From positions 1 to 64,000 of the forward strand of contig JAQMWT010000297.1 in NCBI GenBank assembly GCA_029834535.1: 64,000 nt of DNA. Direction: 5' to 3'. The stretch is from Chrysophaeum taylorii. Lineage: Eukaryota; Sar; Pelagophyceae; Pelagomonadales; Pelagomonadaceae. Positions 41,936 through 53,655 of this stretch are shown here, one piece after another; the stretch's first letter is position 1, and each line of letters opens with the position of its first letter. The position numbers were made by a program, and so were the translations under genes. The notes under the pieces were generated by a model. That model had not been told where the DNA came from. It searched no databases and saw only the letters and a list, made by a program, of their open reading frames with translations.

Positions 41936-42334
41936 AACCCTGCGATCGCTAACCGTTGTTTGCGATGGAGGACGGCGCCTAACACGCTTGCTCCTTGCGG
42001 CGGCCCCGGCCGTCCCGGAGTGAGACGGTGCCTGCTCGCCTCCCGGGCTGGCCGGTTAGCACCCGGAAAGTCCGCGCTGGGATGGGGTTCGCTCGGTTGG
42101 GCAGAACGCGACGGACAGGTCGATTGTTCGTGGACCAACACGTCCGCGGCCTGCGACGCTTTTGCACGACCTCGCACAAGACCGCGCGCAGTGGCGGTCC
42201 ACCATCAACAAGTCCGTCCTCGTCCCTCGCCCTGCCCCAACTGCGTGATTTTCCTCTGTGATTCCGTACCGGCTCCTGCCGGTCCGGCCTGGCTCCCATG
42301 CTCGGGAGAGGTCTGAAGTTAGTTAGTTAAGTTA
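41936..42334 (+). mobile_element. SINE-like element (type 2) inserted in the Ty3 LTR
   Basis: The 399 bp are bounded by perfect 10-bp CTTGCTAACA duplications and end in a GTTAGTTAGTTAAGTTA tail. The head (TTGCGATGGAGGACGGCGCC ... GGGCTGGCCGGTTAGCACC) matches the head of the element at 32,860. From about 42,160 on it matches the end of the LINE open frame and its 3' UTR. The LTR comparison proves the boundaries exactly. It is non-coding and presumably LINE-mobilised. Confidence 0.9.
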
Positions 42335-42344
42335 CTTGCTAACA
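42335..42344. repeat. Target site duplication, right
   Basis: CTTGCTAACA, identical to 41,926-41,935. Confidence 0.9.
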
Positions 42345-42949
42345 TATACCATCTCTCCATCTTGTTGAGAGGCTTGGTGAGCGTGAGCAAGGTGTGTGGC
42401 GAGCATACCCGACCCCGAGTTCGTGTTTTCCTCGTTCAGTGAGGTCTAGGACGAGTCGGTGAGCACACCCTTTGTCTGTCACCCGGGGGTCGGGAGTGTT
42501 TTTTTCTGTGCCGCCATACGTGGTGGAGTACACGAGATCGTGCGACTACATCGGTCGCCGACGAGCGAGTGCTGCCGTACGTATTGTATTACGTGGTCCG
42601 GATTTGTACGTGCGCCCTGATCAAGCACGCGGAGTTCCAGTGGACCGGTTTGCGTTGAGAATATACGCGAACGTTGTTTGTGTTCGTGCGATCCGAGTGA
42701 CGACGAACACGCGTGCGAGTTGGAAATCGCAGCGCATTCTCCCGGGAATTGATTTTGGTTAGCTGAACGGTGGAAGCTGTTTAGCGAGTGGGATCGCTAC
42801 CCACGGGCATTTTTGAATTGCCAGCGGATTGGAATTCCGCGAGTGCTGATTTTACAGCGACAGATAGCGCTGTTGGAATCAACGTGCATTACTTCGAGTG
42901 ATCGGATCCGGACGTGTTTCGAGATTCTTGATCGATGTTTTGATACAGT

Positions 42950-45467
42950 ATGGATATAAACGCAGACGTGCATGAGGAAGAATCTCCTCCAGTTCTTCCC
43001 GCCGCCCCTGAGATAGGCCGCGAGGAAGGTGAATTAAGAGAGGCCGAGGCAGTCGACGTTGCTGACGTGCCCCCTGGCGTGCCTCCTGACGTGCCTCCGG
43101 ATACTGCCATTTTTTCGCCGTTGAGTCCAACGACCCCGCACAGTGGCGAGCGTGTTACTATTGAGCGCGGATCTGTAGCCCGAAGTCGATTTCGCGAAGA
43201 CCTCGAGCGAGACGTCGCGAAAATGAACGATTAGCTGAGCGTTTTGCTCGTGAAAGGGCTGAAGCGAAAGAGGAAGCGGCTCGACGAGAAGTTGATATGC
43301 TCAATGATGCCTTACAGCAAGAGATTGAGACCTCGAAGACCCTACGTGAAGAGGTTGAACGATTTCGTCGTGAACGAGATGAATTGTTAGCCGAACGTAC
43401 GCGTCGGGAGAGTAGCCGCGAACGACCCGTGAGTCGACCCGAACCGGAAACGCCCGTGAGGCCGCCTGAACCGGAAAGGAACACTGAAACGGGGAATGAA
43501 CCTCCGCCCCGAGTCGATACGGAGACTGAGGGTAGGGCGGAAGTTGAGAATGAAGGTACGAAAATTTTACGGGAACTATCGCGGGGAATATCGCAGACGG
43601 TTGCGGACGCCTTCGAAAAGGGCAACTTGAGCCGATCCCGTCGACCCACTTCCAGTTTGAAGCCTGACAACTTCAAACTTGTCATCGACGGCCGAGATCA
43701 ACGGCAACTCAATTTGGATTCGGCAGCGATGATGCATACTTTAGCAGATGACCATTACTCGGTCGAGAAATTACGTTACCTACTACCCGTGCATCTACGG
43801 GACACCGTTGCACCAATTTTTGAGGAACACTTGCAGAAATACGAGGAGCTCTGCGATGAGGTAGCGCACGGTCCGTCGTTCTACTTGAAATTGGATACTG
43901 ACGATGAAGAGCACGGAGCCTCGGTTCGTCGCACCCGTCGTCTTAATAAGACGTATTGTGATAAAATTCTGGATTATTTTAGATCGACTTGCCGACCTCC
44001 GAGCACGCAGCAGGAGCTGCTCGACAAGCTGCGGAAGGTCACCCAGGCTTCAGTTCCGAAGAAGTCAGGGGAGCGGCACGTCCAGACGTATTGTACTAAA
44101 TTCCAATCAGAAGCCTTGGAGTTTTGTTCCGTGTCCAGCCGCACGATGGATGATGTCGATATCCTCGACCAGCTTATCCGTGGATTGACATCCAATGAGT
44201 TGAGGACCCGTGTGCGGACTATGAGGAGCGGACATCCTGATAGTTACTTGACTTTAAGTCGATGGTGGCGCTTATTACGCGGCTCGAGAACGACTTGCGA
44301 AAGTTGATGGAGGAGGAGAAGGACCAAGGCACTCCTAATCCGAAATCGAATAAACCACCGCGAGGGCGGGGAGGTCGAGCTATGGCCTCCGATCAACAAG
44401 CCAAGCAAGATGCGGATAAACCGTCTGGGAATAAGGATCCGCTGATCTTACGAGATCCTTTTCTTTTGCGGGGCAAGAGAACGTGCAAGCACTGCGGGTT
44501 CTTCTGGACCACTCACGATGAAGATGAACTCGGAAATCGCGTGGTTTGCAACCGCGATCCGGATCGTTACTACTGTGCGATGTGGAAGCGTATTCGTAAG
44601 CAGAAGAAGCAACCCATATCGCGTTCCGATTGGGCGAAGCGTGATGATGCACCTCATGCGAACGCCACGCGCGGATCGGAGCCTTCTAATGAAATTCAAA
44701 CGGCCCTCATCGATATTGGAACCACAATGGCGACCATGGTGAGCGAGGTCAGAGGCATCAAGGATACTACGTCGTTTTCTACACGACAGCGAGACGGACG
44801 ATCACCTTCTAGACGATCGTCGCGCCGACATCGAAGCCAGAGCCCTGATCGAAAGGCCAATACTCCTCAAACCAGCCCGAGTCCCCGCCGTCACCGGAGC
44901 TCTAGTCGCAATTCGCGCCGGCGCCGACGTCATCGACATTACGATGACGAATATGACGGAGGTCGATATCAGGATAGTTCGGGACATTCGAGCGCAACTT
45001 TCGCGTTCCAGTCTCTATGCGACGCGCCGCCATCGTCGGGAGTTGTCTTTTACCCGACGGCGCGACCCGCCCGAGTCTCCGATGATGTTGCCGATGCCGC
45101 TGTGACGAGCAGCCATCGTTTGCAACAGGAGCAAAATACCACCAACGCTCGGATCGTTCGGTGGCCTTCTACATCGTATGTGGAAGCAATATCAGATGCT
45201 ACTTTGGATTCTCCGCACTACTGGGAAGACTCAGATTCGGAGACCGACGAACCCATGCCGCAGGTTCCAGTGTCCCCCCATTCGTCAATGTGCATGTCTT
45301 GCAGGGCAGTTCACGATGATGACGTTAGACCTTTTGAGTTGACGTCGGGGACGACGTCTTCTTTTCCTACGGGGCCCCCCGAGACCGTTTTAGCCGATGT
45401 TTTAGCCGATACAGTTTTGGTCGCAGCAGAGCAGACCACAGCGGCGCCGATGGAGGAGGAGTTTTGA
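42950..45467 (+). pseudogene. Ty3 copy B: gag region (fossil)
   Basis: An acidic, Pro-rich leader is followed by a coiled-coil stretch rich in Glu/Arg. A capsid-like helical domain comes next, recognisable by its similarity to copy C (FKLVIDGRDQRQLNLD ... YLLPVHLRDTVAPIFEEHL; YCTKFQSEALEF). Near 44,480-44,590 a CKHCGFFWTTHDEDELG segment followed by two further Cys suggests a zinc module unlike the usual CCHC knuckle. An SR-rich tail ends the region. Gag would form the particle core. Confidence 0.7.
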
Positions 45468-45689
45468 CGGGAATGTCCGATTTGATGGACGAGAAACGAC
45501 GATTGCTAGAAGAGATAAAGGAGGAAGTATATGTGCCTCCGATTGAGAAGCGTCAGAATTTGTTGTCAGCGAAACTGGGGAATGAGGAAGCAGCCGAAGC
45601 GGCGAGCGCCAATATAGATTCAGCGGCGAGATGTGGAACGCCAGATATGGCAGCGGTGACGATGCAGATGCCGGGCGATGCGAAACCGG

Positions 45690-46720
45690 AGATACGATGT
45701 CATCACACTGCACTTTCGCCGAGCGATGGGGAAAAGATCGAGCAAGGCCTCATCACCATCGGCTGCCTAGACCCTGGTACGCTTACATTTATAGTTGGTC
45801 ATATTTATGGACGACGAGACGGGCCGAAGTTCGCAACGACTTTAGGCGTGGATGGAATGGCTGATGTCTCCTATATTTGTCGTGGGATGGTCGAAAAACT
45901 GGCAAAGGATAGCATCATCCTTGACCGGGGCGATCTTCCAGTCGAGCGCACCCTGTACGGGTCAGGATTGAACAAGACGACTATCCACAAATGGGTCGCA
46001 TTGCGGATTGCGCTTGCGGACGACGTGGCCGTTCCAGTTGTTGCTATTGTGGCCGATACTAATCATATATTTTTGCTGGGAGCGCGCGATATTCGGGTGT
46101 TGGGAGCCATAGTGGACTACCCGCGAAATCGCATTGCGTTTCTCCGCACACAAGTCGCTTATGGGCGCAAGAAGTTAAAGGTGCAGGATCGACGAGTCGA
46201 TTCTCCGATTTTGACGTTCAGAACAACTTATGACGAGCGCAATCCCGTGGTAGTTCAGGTTTATGGGCAACAGCACCATGCGATGCAAAAGAGCCTGAGC
46301 ACAGTTGAGAACCGAGTCTACGCTCGCTTGTGCAAGATTGAAGACCTCCAGCGTCCACCGCCGAAACGAGCGGGAGCTTCGACGACTTGGGGAGTCCCTC
46401 CAGTTACGCCTTCTCAAAGTTCGAACAGCGATGCCTATGAAGTGATAGCCTATGCTGCGCGCACGATGAAGGTCGAGCCTGGGCGCACCTACTGCGTGCC
46501 AGTCGCTCTTTCAGAGCCCATGGAAACCAAGTTTTCGTTGCTACGTCCTCTGGGTACGAGCAACTCGGGGTAGTCGATGGAATGTGTTCTTCTCCTGAGG
46601 ATCATGATAAGTTCGCAGCTCGAGTGGCGATATCCTCTACCCAGGATGTGCCGACCGTGATTACTCAAGGTGAAGTCCTTGCTTTGGGCGATATTGTTCG
46701 TTTTGATGACGAGCTGAATG
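45690..46720 (+). pseudogene. Ty3 copy B: protease-like part and beta-rich linker domain (fossil)
   Basis: Same domain as 2,340-3,390 in copy A: CLDPGTLTFIVGHIYG region, LLGARDIRVLGAIVDYP, then VEPGRTYCVPVAL and VITQGEVLALGD. The conservation of spacing between the copies supports the protease reading. Confidence 0.6.
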
Positions 46721-47019
46721 CTGAGACGGTCGACGATTTAACGAAGGATGGTGAAGCCGAATCTAACAAGGCTAACCTATCATTCACTGTTTCGGTCGCA
46801 AGCCATCTTACTCAAGGCGATGCGGCTCCCGAACCGATGCTTTTGAGCTCGGTGCAGAAGGCGTCTCCTTCTGCCGATAAGAAGAAGAATTCTCGTCAAG
46901 AATCGCTCGGTAACGACGATTTCGACCGACGAACTGACGAGGAGGAAAAGAAATGCCGAGAAGTTACAGAAGGCGAGATTCGCCGAAGGTTTGAAAAGGT
47001 CCACTGGGTGCCGATCACG

Positions 47020-47910
47020 TATCGCAAGGTTGTGATGCTCTTTAGCGGCGCCGGAGGAAGTACTTTAGGACTGCAACGAGCGAACGAGTTGTGCGGGACG
47101 TCGTTTCGAGTCGTCCTTGCTCTTGACTCTTCAACAGCTGCCAACAAGGTTCATCAGAAGAATTTTCCGAAGATACCTGTGGTTCAGCACACGCTCTGCG
47201 GACGATATGACTCGACCCTCCGATTGATCAAGGCTTATTTGCCTGAAGCGGAATGGTCATCGTCGATGTGTATAGCGTCTCCACCCTGCGTTCATTCAGC
47301 ACTCTGCAACTTGACATCCAGAGATGTTGGCAGGGGTGTTACGGCCACTAACTGGACGATGAAGCTGTGCAAAATGGCTGGCTTCATGATGTGGCTGATT
47401 GAACAGGAGGCGTCCATTATTTCTTATATAGCGCGCTTACACCCTTACGTGTACGTCGTCAATTTTCATGATATCACGCCCACTCTGATGAGCTCTCGCG
47501 TGCGATTGTTGGTTTCCAGTCACCCACTGCACTTGCAAGAGGCTCCGAAGACATGTGTGAACATGCAACAAAAATTTGCTGCAGCTTTAGGTTATGCTCA
47601 TGAACGCCACCTGCTCCAGCTGAATAATCTTGGCTCGTCCCGAGAAGCAACAGATACGGCTTACACCGTTGCGCGAGTTCCTCTTCGTTTGGGACCGCAT
47701 CGCTCGGACACTCAGCCTTTGACTCTCGAGATGACGGCCGAGTTGCTCACGATGCCGGTGGACCATGATTGGGCTAGCTTGTCTAAGACAGATTCGTTCA
47801 AACATTTAGCGTCTGTCGTCCCTCCAGACACTCTTGCGATTTTAGCAGTCGATCTGCACAACTCCGTGACCAGAGGTTTCCGCCAAAGTGGCGAAGTCCT
47901 GCCGACCGCG
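47020..47910 (+). pseudogene. Ty3 copy B: cytosine-C5 DNA methyltransferase-like part (fossil)
   Basis: KVVMLFSGAGGSTLGLQRA near 47,030-47,085 is a strong motif I (usual DLFxGxGGxxxG). FRVVLALDSSTAANKVHQKN matches motif II, where an acidic residue ends strand 2 and a 'A...y..N' pattern follows. SMCIASPPCVHSALC near 47,270 has the PPC of motif IV but not the usual Gln after Cys. TPTLMSSRVRLLVSS near 47,480 is like motif VIII (QxRxR). A clear ENV motif VI was not found. Beyond 47,560 the sequence is a variable region up to reverse transcriptase. The same domain is at the same place in copy A. Confidence 0.75.
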
Positions 47911-48494
47911 TTGAGCCCGACAGATCGATCCTTTGAGCAGTATTTGCGAATCTCCGACACCACCTTTCGTCACGTACAGATTCCGCTGTTAAATACGCGT
48001 ACTCGTGTCGTTAAGTGGGTGTCAAAAGATGATCTCCAGGATCCCACTAAATGGGAACCGCCAGAAGTCCCTATGCTTCCGCTTCCAACAGATGCGCCGG
48101 GGACGGCTCATGCTTTTTCTGCTGCCCCCCCCCGACAATCAAAAGTGGACGTTCCGCCGGATCCTGAACCTGAACAGGAGCCGAAAGTAAGGAGCGAGCC
48201 GAATGTGCGCGTCAAAGGTGAAAAGATCAATAAGAGCCACCCTGAGGTGAGGTTCAAATACGAAGAAAAGTTCGATGTGCCATGGAAGGATGCGCCGCGC
48301 GATGCGGACGGTGTACCGTTACCGCAGACTCCCGAGCACGTCAAGGACAATGGTACGATGAAAGTCGTAATTCCGACGAAGGAAGAAGTAGAAATTGTTC
48401 GAGATCTGGGAATTCCCGACAACCCGCGTCTGGATGATGATGAGAAGATGATGTTGAGCCACTGCAATACGCGTGGGCTTTCTTTGATCCGATT

Positions 48495-49735
48495 ATGAGA
48501 CCCGTGGACTCGCCACCGGTTTCTCTACGATTTAAAGACGCAAACCCACGACCGATCAAGATGACGCCTTATAGGTTGACGCCAGCAAAGCTCGAGTGTC
48601 TCAGAAAGCAGATCACTGAGTGGTGTCGCGATGGAGTCATCCGACCGGCGAACTCTCCGTGGGGATTCCCTGTACTGATGCTGCCTAAGAAGGGAGCAGA
48701 GGCCGGGACGTCGAATGCTTTTCGTGCTGCAGTTGACTTGCGTCAGCTCAATGATCAGCTGGTCAATGACAGTTGGCCGAATATTCGTCAAGATGATGCT
48801 TTGGTTTTCTTGCCATGCGCCGTTGGCGGACGTGCATTGATATTCGATGGGGTTATCATAACCTACGTTTGGACGCCGCTGCTCAGGGCGCCGTTACGAT
48901 GGTTAGTCCACTTGGAGCCCATAGTTTCTTGCGCTTCCCTCTAGGGGTAAAAACAGCAGGAGCGCTCTGTTGTAAGCAGATGGCTAGCGATTTGTCCACA
49001 TGGATGTATAAGGACTTGGTCGCGTTTGTCGACGATATTATGATGGGATCGGATGAACTCCATCGACATTTACAAGTTTCGATTGAAGTGTTGTGCCATT
49101 TAGCACAGCGGGGATATAGTGGACGAACTTCGAAGTTCCACCTCCTCAAGGATGAAATCGAGTTTTTGGGACATATTTCGACTCCGGAAGGCTTGAAGCC
49201 GAATCCCAAGACGTTAGAAGCGCTGCAGCAGATGCCGATTCCTGGTACGTTGCCTAATACGTCCCCGAAGACCCAGATTCGATCTTTCATTGGCATGAGC
49301 AACTATTGCCGCCGATATGTGAAGAATTATTCGAAGATTGTGGAGCCGCTTAGGCGATTGTGTCTTGAAGGCGTTAAGTTTGAGTGGACGCCTGAGTGCC
49401 AAAAGGCATGGGACACGATCATCGAAGCTTTGGTGGACTCTCGCGGAGTTTATCATCCTGATTACGATCTTCCTTTTCAGATCCGCTCGGATGCTTCCAA
49501 GGATGGTCTGGGCGCGTATCTTTTTCAGCTCGTGGAAGTCAAGGACGAAACCGGCAAGGTGACACGAGAGGAACGAGTAATTGAGTATTGGAGCCGAGCT
49601 GTGCCGAAAGAGATGCGGAACTATGAGCCTCGCCGGCTAGAGCTACTGGCAGTTATTCTTTCTCTTGAGCATTTCCGCTCTTATATCGAAGGTCACAAGA
49701 CGATCCTTGAAACAGATTATCGCAACTTCAGATCT
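48495..49735 (+). pseudogene. Ty3 copy B: reverse transcriptase and RNase H parts (fossil)
   Basis: NSPWGFPVLMLPKKGAEAG, AAVDLRQLNDQLVND, FVDDIMMGSDEL and the thumb-side EFLGHISTPEGLKPNPKTLE give reverse transcriptase. IRSDASKDGLGAYLFQ and ELLAVILSLEHFRSYIEGHK give RNase H. It is closely related to copy A. Confidence 0.9.
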
Positions 49736-49743
49736 CAACTTTC

Positions 49744-50622
49744 ATGCTTCGTCTTAACCGGCAGCCTTTATTGCCAACCAATTACACGATCATGGATCTT
49801 GATGTCCGCCGCCTGCCGAAAACTCGCTCCGATGTTGTGGCACAGACTCGCGAGAGGCAGATGTTATATACCGCTACGGTGAACGAAGCTCGCGAGGAGG
49901 CTCATCGTACACAACGTCTCGCCTACAATGCGGACCATATCGATGTGGAGCATGAAGAAGGTTCTCATGTTCTACTCTACCTCCCTTTTCTTCAGAACAA
50001 GCTTCGACCGGAATGGCGCGGTCCATTCGTTATTTTGGAACGCTTGTCCCCGATCACTTACAGGATTGAGTCTATTGATTCTCCTCTTGAACGCCGTTGT
50101 GTTTATGTTAGCCACATCACACCTGTGATGGTTTCTCCAGTGGTCGATCGAGCTGTGCCCAAGCCCAAGGAGACCTTTCGGGATGATTACAAGCATGGTA
50201 AGTTCGTTATCTTTCGGATTCCGGATAACAAACGGTCCGATTGGCGAAAAAAGATTTACGTCGCTGAAGTTTATGAACCCCATGATTTTGTGAATGATCG
50301 AGTCGCTCTGCATTTCTATGCCGATCTTGGTCCCCATGACAAGGTTTCTTATTACAAGCCTACCTCACATCTCTCTACTCGCAAGCTTAAGCCGGAATAC
50401 AAGGACGTGGTCGGTCGCAGTTTCACCGACAAGACCAAGGTCAACGACGGTACCACTCTTTGTGTCACCGACTTCGCCCCGCATGAGATCGATGTGTTGA
50501 TTCCTAAGTTCACTTTGCGTGGTGGACGCGTTCCTGAACCTGTCGTTGAACGTGTCTACAAGAAGATTCGTTCTCGAGACGCTCATTCAGCCAAGGCTCG
50601 TGCTTCTCGCCGGACTCGCTGA
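49744..50622 (+). pseudogene. Ty3 copy B: integrase C-terminal module and extension (fossil)
   Basis: MLRLNRQPLLPTNYTIMDLD through WRGPFVILERLSPITY (GPF/Y module) and HITPVMV, then the family-specific extension FRIPDNKRSDWRKKIYVAEV ... VALHFYADLGP. Only this end of integrase is seen in copy B. Confidence 0.8.
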
Positions 50623-50652
50623 GGGCAGCTCGTGTTCTCACCAGGGGAGTCC

Positions 50653-50976
50653 TGTGGCGGCAACTCCTGACCGCTAAGGCTTACCCTTCCTTTCTCGAGG
50701 CTTGATACCCGTTCAACGGGACGCCTTTCCCTACCTTCCTAGTGACATCATACCTCTCTGTTGTGAGAAGCATTCTTGCAGTAGTCTTGTAGCATTCTTG
50801 CTAACATATACCATCTCTCCATCTTGTTGAGAGGCTTGGTGAGCGTGAGCAAGGTGTGTGGCGAGCATACCCGACCCCGAGTCCGTGTTTTCCTCGTTCA
50901 GTGAAGTCTAGAACGAGTCGATGAGTATCCCCTTTGTCACCCGGGGGTCGGGAGTGGTTTTTTCTGTGCCGCCATA
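50653..50976 (+). repeat. Ty3 copy B 3' LTR
   Basis: 324 bp, TGTGGCGGCAACTCCTGACC to TGTGCCGCCATA, uninterrupted. It preserves the target of the SINE-like insertion in the 5' LTR as a single CTTGCTAACA. Confidence 0.88.
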
Positions 50977-51280
50977 GTTGCTCCACTTCTTCCTCACCGT
51001 AGAGACAGAAAATTCTATCTAGGGTTTTCCCCACTACCCCAGCTTCATCATCACATCACACCAAAAACAGAAACCAAAATAACGTGTCTCATCGCCGCCT
51101 TGTCCTCGAGTCGTTAGAGACAGGACGTTATTAGGCGCAGCACTACCACTGCCATTTCTCTACAAGGAGACAGAGTGATTTTCACTGTCCTATACCTCTA
51201 CTTATTGCCAGACTCACACGGTGAGGCGGGATGCTTCTTTACTTCTTTTTCCACTGATTCCTCTGGACATCCTTTCGATG
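50977..51280. other. Spacer between Ty3 copies B and C
   Basis: About 300 bp without a recognisable gene or repeat. Confidence 0.5.
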
Positions 51281-51285
51281 GATGT
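51281..51285. repeat. Ty3 copy C target site duplication, left
   Basis: GATGT, matching 58,028-58,032. Five bases is the usual Ty3 duplication size. Confidence 0.75.
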
Positions 51286-51623
51286 TGTGGCGGCGACTTC
51301 CGCCTCCTAAGGCTTACCCCTCATTTAGCCCCCCCCCCCTTATCAGGGGCACCCTACTCCGTTCTGATGATGTCAGTTTTCTCTATGACATCATCTTCCT
51401 TTTCCGTGACATGTGTCACCCTGATTTCTGTGATTCGATAATATCTTAATCATAAAGCAACAGCCGATCCTCAAGTTGTGAGGACCAGGCACGGAAGTTG
51501 TTTGTGGTTGTGTGGCGAGAGAACGGCCTTCCTCGTCCAGTGACTCCAGCAAGGGCACGGACGCGAGCGGCGAGCCTAGATTCGAAGGCGCGCCAGGTAG
51601 GCATAATTTCTCCTAACGCTACA
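51286..51623 (+). repeat. Ty3 copy C 5' LTR
   Basis: 338 bp from TGTGGCGGCGACTTCC to TAACGCTACA (TG...CA ends), followed by GGTGGTGGAGG, the likely primer-binding region. Confidence 0.9.
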
Positions 51624-52086
51624 GGTGGTGGAGGAATACGAGATTCGAGCGACCATATCGGTCGCAGCGGACGAGTGCATCTTGCATTCTCTACACGGTC
51701 CGGACGAGCCGCGCGCGCCCTGATCAAGCGCGCCGACGAAGAATTCAAGAGGGACCATCGCCGCGGGAAAGTTCCCCGGCCGGATACGTTAGTCGTCGGA
51801 GGTGATGACGCGCGGATCGGTTCGAGCCGACGCGCAACCCGGGTACCGCTGCCGCAGGCGAGCGGAGTGAGATCGCAACTCACAAAGGCATTGATTGCCG
51901 AGCAGAGACGAAACCTGCCGCCCAACGGAACTGATAAATCGGTCGGTGGAAGACGCACGCGGCGACGATATTACGCGTGTCGTGGACGAGTGAAAGTCCC
52001 AGAGTCGAAGGAACACGAGAACGACGACGACTCGACCATTTTGGTCCCGTTCTGACTTTGGCCGATTAGAGCGAGCCGGGGCCGAT

Positions 52087-53655
52087 ATGGAGGAAGACGA
52101 TGCTGCTGATGAGCAGATACGAGAACCCGAACCGTCAAGTCGTCCCGAGGGGACGAACGAGCGGAACGATGATGATGACGATGAAGTTGATGATAACGAT
52201 GATAAGGATTATGCTACCGAGGGTGATGACGAAGAGGAAGAGCTGGACTACAACCGCGACGGGCCGGTGGAAGCGCCGCCGGAGAGTCAACCGACAGCTC
52301 CGTCAACACGTGCACGAACCCCAGATGCAACGAACATGAACGAGTTCTACGAAGCTCATCTACGCGCGTTACGCCGAGAAAACGAACGCTCACAAGAGAG
52401 ACTTCTACAGCACATCGCGGAATAAAGCGATCGAAATGAGCCACTACGCCGGAAGGAGACAGAATAGTTACGAGAGCAAGTGCGGACAGCGAACTCTCGA
52501 GCAGAAGAACTCCAAGCTCGATCCGAGGAACTTCGAGATCGAGTAGATTTATTGACCCGTGAAAGGGACGAGTTACGTACGCCGAGTCGATCGAGGCGAG
52601 CGAACAGCCCGGGATCCCGACCCGAGGAAGAGCCGCCGCCTACACGAACACGCGCGAAAGTTAGGAAGCCGCGCTATGATGACGATGATTACGAAGATAA
52701 GGAGGAGACGCATGACGACGGGAAGATCGACAACCAGAAGTTCCTCATTGACATCACTGACCGGTTCGCCAGCGCGCTAGCTAAACACGATCGCAGCAAG
52801 GATCGGCGATCAACCTCCGGATTAAAGACTGAAACGTTTAAATTGGTTCTTGATGGTCGCGACCAGGACCAATTCGATTTAGATGCAGACGCAGTGATGA
52901 GTACGTTAGCCGAAGACCATTTTATTATGGAAAAGCTGCGGTACCTACTGCCAGTAAGCTTACGCGACACAGTCGCCCCGATTTTCCGAGAACACTTGAA
53001 GAAATACAAGGACGCGTGCAAGGATCTTGACCATCCGGCGTCTTTTTATTCACGTCGGGATATCGACGATGATGAGTACGGTTCAGTGGTACGACGACTA
53101 CGACGACTGAACAGGGAGTACTGCCTCAAGATTTTGAGATACATCCGATCGAGTTGCCCTTTGCCGATGACGACAGAGGAATTATTACGAAAGCATCAGG
53201 GTACGACCCAGGCGACCGTTCCGAAACGACCTGGGGAACGCCATGTGCACACTTACTGCACCAAATTCCAGAGCGAGGCGATGGCCTACTGCTCTGTGGC
53301 CAATCGAGACCCTAATGACGTTGAGATCATTTCTTATTTGATACGTGGACTGGAGTCCAGCGAATTAAAATCCCGCGTGCGAACCATGCGCAGCGGGCAT
53401 CCGACTACGTATAATACGTTTACGTCGACGTTGTCACTGATTACGCGGCTCGAGAACGATTTCGCGACCGCGTTGGCGGAGCGGAACAGCCGCAATTCGC
53501 CGAACCCGTCGAGCGGGAAGCCGCAGAAACCGCCGTCTGGACGCGGAGGCCGAGCGCTTGCTTCGGGACCGAAAGACAAGAAGACGAAATTTGAATCGTT
53601 ACGTTTAGAGGAGAGCTTTGCCGTCCGCGTTGAGTCCTGCAGACTGACCGTTTGA
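52087..53655 (+). pseudogene. Ty3 copy C: gag region (fossil)
   Basis: The acidic leader (DEVDDNDDKDYATEGDD), Arg/Glu coiled coil and capsid-like domain (FKLVLDGRDQDQFDLDADAV ... YLLPVSLRDTVAPIF; YCTKFQSEAMAYCSV) correspond to copy B gag. The two gags are only moderately similar, less so than the pol regions. Confidence 0.75.

Larger units (their letters stand above)
41782..42518 (+). repeat. Ty3 copy B 5' LTR, split by a SINE-like insertion
   Basis: It begins TGTGGCGGCAACTCCTGACC and ends near TGTGCCGCCATA. Without the inserted 399-bp element and the duplicated 10 bp it is about 328 bp, against 324 bp for the 3' LTR. A GTGGTGGAG word just after it, shared with copy C, marks the probable primer-binding region. 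Confidence 0.85.
41782..50976 (+). mobile_element. Ty3/gypsy LTR retrotransposon, copy B (fossil)
   Basis: The element has two LTRs, gag, protease-like, methyltransferase-like, reverse transcriptase and RNase H parts and the C-terminal end of integrase. The integrase core is not seen. Its LTR type is related to, but distinct from, that of copies A and C, so B is a sister subfamily. The two LTRs differ at about 4-5% of sites by eye, which places it as moderately old. A SINE-like element sits in the 5' LTR. It is broken, with roughly five or six interruptions. Confidence 0.9.

Noticed and set aside
47020-47910. Reading the methyltransferase-like domain as an independent host Dnmt gene
   Set aside because: It lies in the same place in two diverged Ty3 copies and is embedded between protease and reverse transcriptase.
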